From: an uncultured Roseobacter sp.
GTDB lineage: Bacteria > Pseudomonadota > Alphaproteobacteria > Rhodobacterales > Rhodobacteraceae
Direction: 5' to 3'
DNA: 64,000 bases
Assembly: GCF_947493125.1 (NCBI RefSeq)
Contig: NZ_CANLQB010000008.1
Coordinates: 200,749-264,748 of the forward strand
Shown: positions 34,354 through 42,888 of the stretch, in pieces
Numbering within the stretch: the first letter of the stretch is position 1
Layout: every line of letters starts with the position of its first letter
Notes under the pieces: model-generated
Databases searched by the model: none
The model's input: the letters and a program-made list of their open reading frames with translations, nothing else
Told to the model about the DNA's origin: nothing
Program-made: the position numbers and the translations under genes

Positions 34354-36600
34354 GTGGCTGATCGTGTGGAGACAGGATCCCGCAAATTGCTGGGGCGCTT
34401 GCGGGACGCCATGGCGGGCGATGTCGAAGGGCAGGCGCGGCTGAACCGGATCACCCACCTCATCGCCGACAGCATGGGGTGTGAGGTCTGCTCGATCTAC
34501 CTGTTCCGCGATGCCGATACTTTGGAACTCTGCGCGACCGAAGGCTTGAATCCCGAGGCCGTCCACAAGACCCGGATGAAGCTGGGCGAAGGGCTGGTGG
34601 GCATGGTCGCCCGCCGACGTCAGGTGGTGAACACGCCCGATGCACCGCAGGCCAAGGGCTTTCGCTATATGCCGGAGACGGGCGAGGAGGTGTTTTCCAG
34701 CTTCCTCGGCGTGCCCGTGCAGCGGCTGGGCGAGGCGTTGGGCGTGCTGGTGGTGCAGTCCCGCACGGCGCGGGAGTTTTCTGCCGATGAGGTCTATGCG
34801 CTGGAGGTCGTCGCGATGGTGCTGGCCGAGATGACCGAATTGGGCGCCTTTCTCGGCGACAATGCGGCGATGTCGGCGCGACATTCCCAGCCCGTGATGT
34901 TCCGCGGCACCGTGGGGCAGGAGGGGGCGGCGGAGGGCCATGTCTGGCTGCACGAGCCGCGTGTTGTTGTGACGAACCCCATTGCCGATGACCCGGTGCG
35001 CGAGTTGGAGCGGCTGCGCGAGGCGGTCGAGCAACTGCGCGTCGGCGTCGACAAGATGCTTGAGATCGCCGGCAATCAGGACAAGGACCAGCAGCAGGTG
35101 TTGGAGGCCTACCGGATGTTCGCCAATTCCAAGGGCTGGATGCGGCGCATGGAGGAGGATATCTCCAACGGGCTTTCGGCCGAGGCGGCGGTGGAAAAGG
35201 AGCAATCGGTCGCGCGGGCGCGGATGGAGCAGGTCACTGACAATTATCTGCGCGAGCGTCTGAGCGATCTTGATGATCTCAGCAACCGGTTGCTGCGCAT
35301 TCTGACAGGCCAGGGTGCCGACACAGGTGCCGAAATGCCCGCCGACCCGATCCTGATTGCGCGGAACATTGGCCCGGCTGAGCTTCTGGAGTACGGGCGC
35401 GGTCTCAAGGCGATCGTGCTGGAGGAGGGCTCTGTTGGCAGCCATGCGGCCATTGTGGCACGGGCTCTTGCCATTCCGCTGGTGGTGCATGCCGAGCGGG
35501 TGACAACCGAGGCCCTGAACGGCGATCACATCATGGTCGACGGTGAGCAGGGCGTGGTGCACCTGCGGCCTGATGACAACGTGGTCACCGCGTTCCGGGA
35601 CAAGATCGCGATGCTGGCTGCGGCGCAGGAGCGCTATGCCTCCATCCGCGATCAGCCGGCCGAGACACGGGACGGCGCGGTGCTGTCACTGCAGATGAAC
35701 GCAGGGCTGATGGCCGATCTGCCGTCGCTGCCGAGTTCCGGTGCGGAGGGTGTGGGGCTCTTCCGGACGGAACTGCAATTCCTGGTGCGCAACCAGATGC
35801 CGCGCCGCTCGGAGCTTGTTGCGCTCTACGCGCGGGTGCTTGACGCGGCGGGCGGAAAACAGGTGATCTTCCGCACACTCGACATCGGCTCCGACAAGGT
35901 CCTGCCCTACATGAAGCCGAACGACGAACCGAACCCGGCGCTTGGCTGGCGGGCCATCCGCGTGGGACTGGACAAACCGGGTATCATGCGGATGCAGTTG
36001 CAGGCGCTGATCCGAGCGGCCAATGGTCGACCGCTGACGGTGATGTTTCCTTTCGTTGCGCAGCTCGAGGAATACCGTGCCGCACGCAAGCTCATGGACA
36101 AGACACTGGCGGCCGAAGAGCGGCTCGGCCATGTGCTGCCCGAGACCGTGAAGGTCGGCGCGATGCTGGAGACACCCAGTCTCGCCTTTGCACCGGTGAA
36201 GTTTTTCGAGGAGGTGGATTTCCTGTCGATTGGTGGCAATGACCTCAAACAGTTCTTCTTTGCCGCCGACCGCGAAAACGAGCGAGTGCGCCGCCGGTAT
36301 GATACGTTGAACGTCTCTTTTCTGAGCTTTATCGAGGGCATCGTGGAGCGATGCAATGCAACCGGTACGCCCTTGTCTTTCTGTGGCGAGGACGCGGGCC
36401 GACCTGTGGAGGCGATGTGTCTTGCAGCGATTGGTCTGAAGGCTCTGTCCATGCGGCCGGCCTCGATTGGACCGGTCAAGAGCCTGCTGCGCCGGACAAA
36501 TCTGCAGGAGGTCCGCAAGGTCATCGCAGACGCCCGCCACCGAGGCGAAATGTCGGTGCGCCCGGCGGTGATGGAGTGGTTGCGGACCCACGGGGGGTGA
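34354..36600 (+). CDS. ptsP: PtsP, phosphoenolpyruvate-protein phosphotransferase of the nitrogen PTS (EI-Ntr)
   Basis: 748 residues. An N-terminal GAF domain (about 15-160: CEVCSIYLFRDADTLEL, EVFSSFLGVPVQRLGEALGVLVVQ) precedes the enzyme I phosphotransferase domains. The phosphorylated histidine is H364 in VGSHAAIVARALAIPLV; the PEP-utilising TIM-barrel has LFRTELQFLVRNQMP, RTLDIGSDKVLPY and FLSIGGNDLKQFFFAADREN. EI-Ntr starts the PtsP-NPr-EIIA-Ntr phosphorelay that links nitrogen state to K+ and carbon control; the GAF domain senses glutamine in relatives. The start is GTG 34354 with GGAGG nine bases upstream. It lies between lysC and the urea transporter operon. Confidence 0.94.
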   Translation: MADRVETGSRKLLGRLRDAMAGDVEGQARLNRITHLIADSMGCEVCSIYLFRDADTLELCATEGLNPEAVHKTRMKLGEGLVGMVARRRQVVNTPDAPQAKGFRYMPETGEEVFSSFLGVPVQRLGEALGVLVVQSRTAREFSADEVYALEVVAMVLAEMTELGAFLGDNAAMSARHSQPVMFRGTVGQEGAAEGHVWLHEPRVVVTNPIADDPVRELERLREAVEQLRVGVDKMLEIAGNQDKDQQQVLEAYRMFANSKGWMRRMEEDISNGLSAEAAVEKEQSVARARMEQVTDNYLRERLSDLDDLSNRLLRILTGQGADTGAEMPADPILIARNIGPAELLEYGRGLKAIVLEEGSVGSHAAIVARALAIPLVVHAERVTTEALNGDHIMVDGEQGVVHLRPDDNVVTAFRDKIAMLAAAQERYASIRDQPAETRDGAVLSLQMNAGLMADLPSLPSSGAEGVGLFRTELQFLVRNQMPRRSELVALYARVLDAAGGKQVIFRTLDIGSDKVLPYMKPNDEPNPALGWRAIRVGLDKPGIMRMQLQALIRAANGRPLTVMFPFVAQLEEYRAARKLMDKTLAAEERLGHVLPETVKVGAMLETPSLAFAPVKFFEEVDFLSIGGNDLKQFFFAADRENERVRRRYDTLNVSFLSFIEGIVERCNATGTPLSFCGEDAGRPVEAMCLAAIGLKALSMRPASIGPVKSLLRRTNLQEVRKVIADARHRGEMSVRPAVMEWLRTHGG

Positions 36601-36927
36601 GTGTCGCGCAAGACTGCCCTAATCCTGGGCGTCTTTGGGATGGCCAAATTTTGGGCAGCTGCGCCATTCGCTGGCAGTTTTTTGAGCATTTCGGCGGGTC
36701 GGGCCGCTCGGTTTAACCATTCATTGGCCAATCTCCGCCGCATGCCCCTAACTCGGCATGCCTGCTAGGCGCTAAACGCCGCGCAGAGGGCCATCCTGGC
36801 AGATTGCTCCCCCTGCGCGACTACAACATCACTGTTGCGGATCCTGACTACACCTGTTGGGTCGCGGCCGGAAGACGCATCTGCGGTCTGCCGTTCGCCC
36901 GCAGCGACAACGGGGAACGTTTGATAC
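36601..36927. other. Intergenic leader between ptsP and urtA
   Basis: 327 bases without a gene. Several inverted repeats are present: GCATGCC (36740-36746) with GGCATGC (36755-36761), GGCG-CTAAA-CGCC just after, and GCGCAG (36781-36786) with CTGCGC (36813-36818), enclosing GGG/CCC pairs. None has a T-tract, so they are more likely leader structures or protein sites than terminators. The urtA promoter must be here. No sigma-54 element with proper GG-N10-GC spacing was found. Confidence 0.6.
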
Positions 36928-38208
36928 ATGAAACTGAAACTCTACTCCATGGCGACCGCCGCTCTTCTGGGATCGACCGCCATGGCTGCCGCCGAGTGTG
37001 CCGACCCGATCAAGGTGGGCGTGCTGCACTCGCTGTCGGGCACCATGGCGATTTCCGAGACCACGCTGAAAGACACCATGCTGATGCTGATCGAACAGCA
37101 GAACAAGGCAGGCGGGCTGCTGGGCTGTGAGATTGAAGCGGTTGTGGTTGATCCGGCCTCCGACTGGCCGCTCTTTGCCGAAAAAGCGCGTGAATTGCTG
37201 ACCGTGCACGAGGTTGATGTGATCTTCGGGAACTGGACCAGCGTGAGCCGCAAGTCGGTTCTGCCGGTGATTGAGGAGTTGAACGGGTTGCTGTTCTATC
37301 CGGTGCAATACGAGGGCGAGGAAAGCTCGCGCAACGTGTTCTATACCGGCGCCGCCCCGAACCAACAGGCGATTCCGGCAGTGGACTACTTCCTGGAAGA
37401 ACTGGGTGTCGAGAAATTCGCGCTGCTTGGCACCGATTACGTCTATCCGCGCACGACCAACAACATCCTTGAGCAGTATCTGAAGGACAACGGGATCGCG
37501 GCAGACGATATCTTCGTCAACTACACGCCCTTCGGTCATTCGGATTGGGCAACCATCGTGGCCGATGTTGTGGCGCTTGGAGAGGACGGCAAGCAGGTTG
37601 GCGTGATCTCGACCATCAACGGCGACGCCAACATCGGCTTCTACAAGGAACTCGCGGCGGCAGGTGTGTCGGCGGATGACATCCCCGTGGTGGCCTTCTC
37701 GGTGGGCGAAGAGGAGCTGTCCGGGCTCGACACTTCGAACCTCGTCGGCCATCTGGCAGCCTGGAACTATTTCCAATCGGCTGAGACGGATGCCAACGCG
37801 GAGTTCATCGCGGCATGGAAGGAGTTCGCGGGCGAAGATCGTGTGACCAATGATCCGATGGAAGCGCATTACATCGGGTTCAACATGTGGGTGAACGCGG
37901 CGACAGAAGCGGGCACCACCGACGTGGATGCAGTTCGGTCGGCGATGTACGGGCAGGAGTTCCCGAACCTCACGGGCGGCACTGCCGTCATGCTGCCGAA
38001 CCACCACCTCGCCAAGCCGGTGCTGATTGGTGAGATCACAGCAGACGGGCAGTTCGACATCATCTCCAAAACCGAAGAGGTGCCGGGCGACGCCTGGACG
38101 GACTTCCTGCCGGCGTCAAAGGTTTTGACGTCCGACTGGAAGGACCTGGGCTGTGGGATGTATAACATCGAGACCGAGACCTGCGTTCAGCTGACGTCGA
38201 ACTACTGA
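36928..38208 (+). CDS. urtA: Urea ABC transporter, substrate-binding protein
   Basis: 426 residues, periplasmic: the N-terminus is a signal peptide (MKLKLYSMATAALLGSTAMAAA). The mature part has the urea-binding family's GVLHSLSGTMAISETTLKD, DVIFGNWTSVSRKSVLPV, LFYPVQYEGEESSRNVFYTGAAPNQQ and FNMWVNAATEAGT. UrtA delivers urea, and sometimes short-chain amides, to the UrtBC permease. It is the first and probably most highly expressed gene of urtABCDE; a strong hairpin follows it before urtB. Confidence 0.95.
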   Translation: MKLKLYSMATAALLGSTAMAAAECADPIKVGVLHSLSGTMAISETTLKDTMLMLIEQQNKAGGLLGCEIEAVVVDPASDWPLFAEKARELLTVHEVDVIFGNWTSVSRKSVLPVIEELNGLLFYPVQYEGEESSRNVFYTGAAPNQQAIPAVDYFLEELGVEKFALLGTDYVYPRTTNNILEQYLKDNGIAADDIFVNYTPFGHSDWATIVADVVALGEDGKQVGVISTINGDANIGFYKELAAAGVSADDIPVVAFSVGEEELSGLDTSNLVGHLAAWNYFQSAETDANAEFIAAWKEFAGEDRVTNDPMEAHYIGFNMWVNAATEAGTTDVDAVRSAMYGQEFPNLTGGTAVMLPNHHLAKPVLIGEITADGQFDIISKTEEVPGDAWTDFLPASKVLTSDWKDLGCGMYNIETETCVQLTSNY

Positions 38209-38214
38209 ACCGAC

Positions 38215-38246
38215 AGCCCGGGGCCGCCGCAGGATGGCCCCGGGCT
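38215..38246 (+). terminator. Strong hairpin between urtA and urtB
   Basis: AGCCCGGGGCC (38215-38225) and GGCCCCGGGCT (38236-38246) form an 11-bp perfect stem with a 10-base loop, without a T-tract. It begins 7 bases after the urtA stop. Hairpins in this place usually stabilise or partly terminate the binding-protein mRNA, giving more UrtA than permease. Confidence 0.7.
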
Positions 38247-38284
38247 GCACAAAGCGATTTGACCCTTCCCGAAAGCCCGTGTTT

Positions 38285-40210
38285 ATGCGCCGTTTCCTCG
38301 TTGCCATCGCGCTGTTTTTTTGCGCGCTGACGCCGGTGCAGGCAGAGGATTTGCAGCGGATCCTGCAGGCCCACGCAGAGGAAGTCGCCAACCCATCGCG
38401 CCGCAGTGTCGGCGTCGTACTGGATGATCTGGTGACCTCCGGCCTGGCGCAGGTTCCCGGTTTTCTTGAGAACTGGGCTGACAAAAACGTGTGGCGCAGC
38501 CCCGATCGGCTGTTCTTTCTCGGGGATGTCGCGGGCGACGTTATTGAGGTGACCGACCTTGACAGTGGCGAGACCCGATCCGCGCCCCGTGCGGGCTTCA
38601 CGCAGCTCAAGCCAAACGGCGGCGTGCGGAGGCTCATCGGCACGGCTTTGGTGCAGTTTCAACTGGCAGACCCGGATATCACGCGGCGCGAAAGCGCGGT
38701 GGCGGCGATCGCCCGGCGGCCTGAGGCCGCGCAACTGGCCCCGCTCATCGCCTCTATCGACACCGAGACGGATGAGCGGTTGCGAGCCAGAAAAGTTCAG
38801 CTCGCCAACTTCCTGTCAGCGCGTTTCGCCGAGGCGCCTCAGGACCGGATAGACGCGATTCAATCGCTGGCGCAAGACACATCCGTTGAGGCGCGTAGCG
38901 TGCTCAACCAGATCTTGCAGACCGAGGCCGGCGTTGGTGCCGCAGAACCTGAGGGCAACATCGCGCGGCTGCTCGACCCGATGGAGGCGCCCGATGCCTA
39001 CTATGCGCAGCTCGTCGAGGCCGGCCTGGCGCCTGCGCGGACCGGCCCGGCCGTGATTCGTGCAGCACTCGAGGCGCATATCGACGCGGGAACGGTTGGT
39101 GGGGTGCCTCTGGCGCAGCTGGGCACGGACGCGGCGCGCGAGCGGGCCTATGCCGCCCTGTCAAAGGCGGGGGCGGTCCCGCCGCTGGTGACCGAAGATA
39201 CCCGCGATTACGCGCTGAATACCTATGTGTTTTATGAGCTTTACGATGAGCCCAACGCAGAGATCACGGCGGCTGCGGAGGCGGCGCTGGCTTCAGTTGA
39301 GCAACGCGTGGCCTTTGCGCAGGCTGCAGATCTGGCGCTGGACGGGCTGTCGCTGGCGTCGATCTACTTTCTCGCGGCCATCGGTCTGGCCATCACCTTC
39401 GGGGTAATGGGTGTCATCAACATGGCGCATGGCGAGTTCATTATGATGGGCGCCTATACGGGCTATGTGGTGCAACTGTTCGTACCGGATTACACGCTGT
39501 CGATCATGATTGCTCTGCCACTTGCCTTTGCGGTCACCTTCGGGGCAGGCGTGACGATGGAACGCCTCGTGATCCGGCATCTCTATCACCGCCCGCTGGA
39601 GACCTTGCTGGCCACCTTCGGGATTTCCATTGCACTGCAACAGCTCGCCAAGAACATCTTCGGCACCCAGGCGCGCCCGCTGACATCGCCCGATTGGCTC
39701 GACGGTGCCTGGGTGATCTCGGATGTGGTGCAGATCAGCTTTATCCGCATTGCGATCTTCGTGTTGGCGCTGCTCTTCCTCGCCCTCATTCTCTTCGTCC
39801 TCAAGCGCACGCGACTGGGGCTGGAAGTGCGCGCGGTGACGCAAAACCCGGGCATGGCTGCGAGCATGGGAATCAATCCGGACCGCATCAACATGCTGAC
39901 CTTCGGGCTGGGCTCCGGCATCGCGGGGATCGCGGGCGTGGCCATCGGGCTCTATGCCAAGGTGACCTCGGAGATGGGCGCCGACTACATCGTGCAGAGC
40001 TTCATGACTGTCGTTGTCGGCGGCGTCGGAAACGTTTGGGGGACATTGGCCGGGGCGTCACTCATAGGGTTTTTGCAGAAGGGGATCGAGTGGCTGAACC
40101 CCTCCAATACACTGGCCGCGCAGACCTACATGATCCTCTTCATCATCCTCTTCATTCAATTCCGACCCAAGGGCATCGTGGCGCTCAAGGGGCGGGCGGC
40201 CGCGGACTGA
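38285..40210 (+). CDS. urtB: Urea ABC transporter permease UrtB
   Basis: 641 residues. It starts with a signal peptide-like helix (MRRFLVAIALFFCALTPVQA), then a periplasmic N-terminal extension of roughly 320 residues with alanine-rich, HEAT-like helices (VAAIARRPEAAQLAPLIASI), then the LivH-like permease domain (about 360-640; GLAITFGVMGVINMAHGEFIMMGAYTGY, AVTQNPGMAASMGINPDRINML). This long form is the usual UrtB. The start at ATG 38285 begins the signal peptide; the ribosome site is weak, and the longer frame upstream overlaps the intergenic hairpin. It is 3 bases from urtC. Confidence 0.94.
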   Translation: MRRFLVAIALFFCALTPVQAEDLQRILQAHAEEVANPSRRSVGVVLDDLVTSGLAQVPGFLENWADKNVWRSPDRLFFLGDVAGDVIEVTDLDSGETRSAPRAGFTQLKPNGGVRRLIGTALVQFQLADPDITRRESAVAAIARRPEAAQLAPLIASIDTETDERLRARKVQLANFLSARFAEAPQDRIDAIQSLAQDTSVEARSVLNQILQTEAGVGAAEPEGNIARLLDPMEAPDAYYAQLVEAGLAPARTGPAVIRAALEAHIDAGTVGGVPLAQLGTDAARERAYAALSKAGAVPPLVTEDTRDYALNTYVFYELYDEPNAEITAAAEAALASVEQRVAFAQAADLALDGLSLASIYFLAAIGLAITFGVMGVINMAHGEFIMMGAYTGYVVQLFVPDYTLSIMIALPLAFAVTFGAGVTMERLVIRHLYHRPLETLLATFGISIALQQLAKNIFGTQARPLTSPDWLDGAWVISDVVQISFIRIAIFVLALLFLALILFVLKRTRLGLEVRAVTQNPGMAASMGINPDRINMLTFGLGSGIAGIAGVAIGLYAKVTSEMGADYIVQSFMTVVVGGVGNVWGTLAGASLIGFLQKGIEWLNPSNTLAAQTYMILFIILFIQFRPKGIVALKGRAAAD

Positions 40211-40213
40211 TCC

Positions 40214-41380
40214 ATGCGCAAGAGCTTCATCTCTCAGAACCCGTCCGTGCTGTGGTTCCTGCTGGCTCTGAGCCTGTTCACCCTTGGTGTTGTGATGCTG
40301 TCCGAGGTGACCGGGTCGAACGTGATTTCGACGTCATTTGTGAAAACGCTGGGCAAGACGTTGTGCCTCTGTCTCGTTGCAATCGCGATGGATGTGGTTT
40401 GGGGGTATTGCGGCATTCTCTCGCTGGGCCACTTCGCCTTCTTCGGGATCGGCGGATATGCGATTGGCATGTGGCTGATGTATGCGCGCACCGAAGCAAT
40501 CGTCATGGATAGTCTGCAGGCACAGGTGATCCCGCCGACGCCGCAGGAAATCTCCGATGCGATTGGCAATCAGATCTTTGGTGTCGTGGGCTCCTCCGAG
40601 TTCCCGCTGATCTGGGCCTTTGCCGACGGTCTGTTTCTGCAACTGCTCATGGTGGTTCTGGTGCCGGGGGTGTTGGCGCTGGTGTTTGGATGGCTGGCTT
40701 TCCGCTCGCGGGTCACGGGGGTGTATCTGTCGATCCTGACCCAGGCTATGACGCTCGCCCTGTCGCTCTATCTCTTCCAGAATGACAGCGGGCTGCGCGG
40801 CAACAATGGATTGTCCGGCCTTCAGAACATTCCCGGATTTGAGGACACGCCGCAGGCGACGATCTCCATCGTCTTTTTTCTGGCCTCTGCCGTTGCTTTG
40901 GGCGCGGGCTATGTCTTTTTCGCCTGGGTGGTCTCGGGGAAAATGGGCAGTGTGATAAAGGGTGTGCGCGACAACGAGGCGCGCGTGCGGTTCCTTGGGT
41001 ATCACGTGGAGAGCTACAAGCTTTTCGTCTTTACGATCACGGCCATCATTTCGGGCATCGCGGGCGCGCTCTATTATCCGCAAGCGGGCATCATCAATCC
41101 CGGTGAGATCGCACCGATTGCGTCGATCTACCTCGCTGTCTGGGTGGCGATCGGTGGGCGCGGGCGGCTCTATGGCGCCGTTATAGGTGCGGCCTTCGTC
41201 TCTTTGCTGTCGAGCTGGTTCACCGGCGGCGGCGCGCCGGACGTGAACCTCGGGATTTACACCATCCAGTGGACAGATTGGTGGCTGGTGCTGCTGGGCG
41301 TCTCTTTCGTCGCCGTTACGCTGTTCTTCCCGAAGGGCATCGGCGGGCTTTTTGACTATCTGGTGCGGAAGCCGTCATGA
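40214..41380 (+). CDS. urtC: Urea ABC transporter permease UrtC
   Basis: 388 residues, LivM-type permease. About nine or ten helices; conserved GYCGILSLGHFAFFGIGGYAIGMWLM at the N-terminal third and VKGVRDNEARVRFLGYHVE-like loop (KGVRDNEARVRFLGY) that contacts the ATPases. Pairs with UrtB to form the membrane channel. Overlaps urtD by 4 bases (ATGA). Confidence 0.95.
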   Translation: MRKSFISQNPSVLWFLLALSLFTLGVVMLSEVTGSNVISTSFVKTLGKTLCLCLVAIAMDVVWGYCGILSLGHFAFFGIGGYAIGMWLMYARTEAIVMDSLQAQVIPPTPQEISDAIGNQIFGVVGSSEFPLIWAFADGLFLQLLMVVLVPGVLALVFGWLAFRSRVTGVYLSILTQAMTLALSLYLFQNDSGLRGNNGLSGLQNIPGFEDTPQATISIVFFLASAVALGAGYVFFAWVVSGKMGSVIKGVRDNEARVRFLGYHVESYKLFVFTITAIISGIAGALYYPQAGIINPGEIAPIASIYLAVWVAIGGRGRLYGAVIGAAFVSLLSSWFTGGGAPDVNLGIYTIQWTDWWLVLLGVSFVAVTLFFPKGIGGLFDYLVRKPS

Positions 41381-42126
41381 GTATGCTGCTGGAAGTCTCC
41401 GGCGTCTCCGTCACCTTCGACGGGTTCCGCGCGATCAACAACCTGTCGATCAACTTCGCGGAGGCGGAGTTGCGCGCGATCATCGGACCCAACGGCGCGG
41501 GCAAGACGACCTTCATGGACATCGTCACAGGCAAGACCAAACCGGACGAAGGCAAGGTGATCTGGGGCGAAAAGAACATTTCCCTGCTCGGGCTGTCCGA
41601 AAGTCAGATCGCGATGGAGGGCATTGGACGGAAGTTCCAGAAGCCCACCGTGTTCGAAGACCAGACCGTGCGCCAGAACCTCGCCATGGCTTTGAAGAAC
41701 CCGCGCGGGCCTTTTGCGGTTCTTCTGCACAAGAAAACCGAGCGGAATGCGGCGCGGATCGACGCGATAGCCGATGAGATTGGATTGACTGAGAGCCTGA
41801 CGCGCCGGGCGGGTGAGCTGAGCCACGGGCAGAAACAGTGGCTGGAAATCGGCATGCTGCTGGCACAGGAGCCGCGATTGCTGCTCGTGGATGAACCGGC
41901 GGCGGGCATGACGGTCGAAGAGCGCGAGAAAACCACAGACATCCTGCGCAAGGCCGCGCAAACACGCGCCGTCGTTGTCGTCGAGCATGACATGGAGTTT
42001 GTCCGGCGGCTCGACTGCAAGGTGACGGTGCTGCACGAAGGAGCGGTGCTGGCCGAGGGGAGCCTCGATCACGTGACATCCAACCAGACCGTGGTCGATG
42101 TGTATCTGGGGCGCGGACATGCTTGA
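41377..42126 (+). CDS. urtD: Urea ABC transporter ATP-binding protein UrtD
   Basis: 249-residue ATPase, LivG type. Walker A IIGPNGAGKTTFMDIV, signature region LSHGQKQWLEIGMLLAQEP, Walker B LLLVDEPAAGMT and switch His in VVEHDMEFV are all intact. Overlaps urtC by 4 bases and urtE by 8. Confidence 0.95.
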   Translation: MSMLLEVSGVSVTFDGFRAINNLSINFAEAELRAIIGPNGAGKTTFMDIVTGKTKPDEGKVIWGEKNISLLGLSESQIAMEGIGRKFQKPTVFEDQTVRQNLAMALKNPRGPFAVLLHKKTERNAARIDAIADEIGLTESLTRRAGELSHGQKQWLEIGMLLAQEPRLLLVDEPAAGMTVEEREKTTDILRKAAQTRAVVVVEHDMEFVRRLDCKVTVLHEGAVLAEGSLDHVTSNQTVVDVYLGRGHA

Positions 42127-42814
42127 GGTTTCCCATCTTGATCTGCACTACGGGCAGAGCCAGATCCTGTTCGACATCTCCATGACCGCTGCGGTCGGTG
42201 AGATCACGGCGGTCATGGGAAACAACGGTGCGGGAAAAACCAGCCTGCTGAAGGCAGTGGCCGGGCGACACCCCGCCAGCAGCGGTGAGGTCGTGGTCAG
42301 TGGAGTGGCGGTGCCCACCGCATCGGCCGTGCGTGCCGCGCGTCAGGGCATCTCCTATGTGCCTCAAGGGCGCGAGATCTTCCCGATGATGAGTGTCATG
42401 GAGAATCTCGAAACCGGCTTTGCCTGTTTGCCGAAATCCGAACATGGAATTCCGCCGCAGATCTTTGATCTTTTTCCGGTTCTGCAAGACATGCAGGCCC
42501 GGCGGGGAGGAGACCTGTCGGGTGGTCAGCAGCAGCAGCTGGCTATTGCGCGCGCGCTGATCACACGCCCCAAGGTTTTGCTGCTCGATGAACCCACCGA
42601 GGGCATTCAGCCCAATGTGATCCAGCAAATCGGGGAGGCCTTGAAGCAGCTGCGGTCCGAGGCGCGGATGGCCATTGTTCTTGTGGAGCAGAATGCGGAT
42701 TTCGCCTACGCGCTGGCGGATCGGTTCGTTGTGGTCGAACGCGGTGCGGTCAAGCGCCAGGAGGGCCGGGCGCAATACACAAAAGATACGCTTTTGGCGG
42801 ATCTGGCGCTTTAG
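42119..42814 (+). CDS. urtE: Urea ABC transporter ATP-binding protein UrtE
   Basis: 231-residue ATPase, LivF type. Walker A VMGNNGAGKTSLLKAV, signature LSGGQQQQLAIARAL, Walker B VLLLDEPTEGI and LVEQNADFAYALADR are intact. The start ATG 42119 lies inside the end of urtD (8-base overlap), so the two ATPases are coupled. Last gene of the operon; no urease gene follows in the window. Confidence 0.95.
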   Translation: MLEVSHLDLHYGQSQILFDISMTAAVGEITAVMGNNGAGKTSLLKAVAGRHPASSGEVVVSGVAVPTASAVRAARQGISYVPQGREIFPMMSVMENLETGFACLPKSEHGIPPQIFDLFPVLQDMQARRGGDLSGGQQQQLAIARALITRPKVLLLDEPTEGIQPNVIQQIGEALKQLRSEARMAIVLVEQNADFAYALADRFVVVERGAVKRQEGRAQYTKDTLLADLAL

Positions 42815-42888
42815 ACTGCGCCCCTATGCGTGAGATGTGGGCTTTGTCCGTCGAGAGTTGGCGCCACAGATCAGAATGTAGCGGTGCA

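Noticed and set aside
33196..35562. A 788-codon open frame on the minus strand across lysC and ptsP
   Set aside because: It is antisense to two unmistakable genes and spans their junction; its low-complexity His/Arg/Leu-rich sequence is a GC-rich shadow.
36801..36815. Sigma-54 promoter (TGGCAGATTGCT) before urtA
   Set aside because: The GG and GC elements are only six bases apart; a -24/-12 promoter needs ten.
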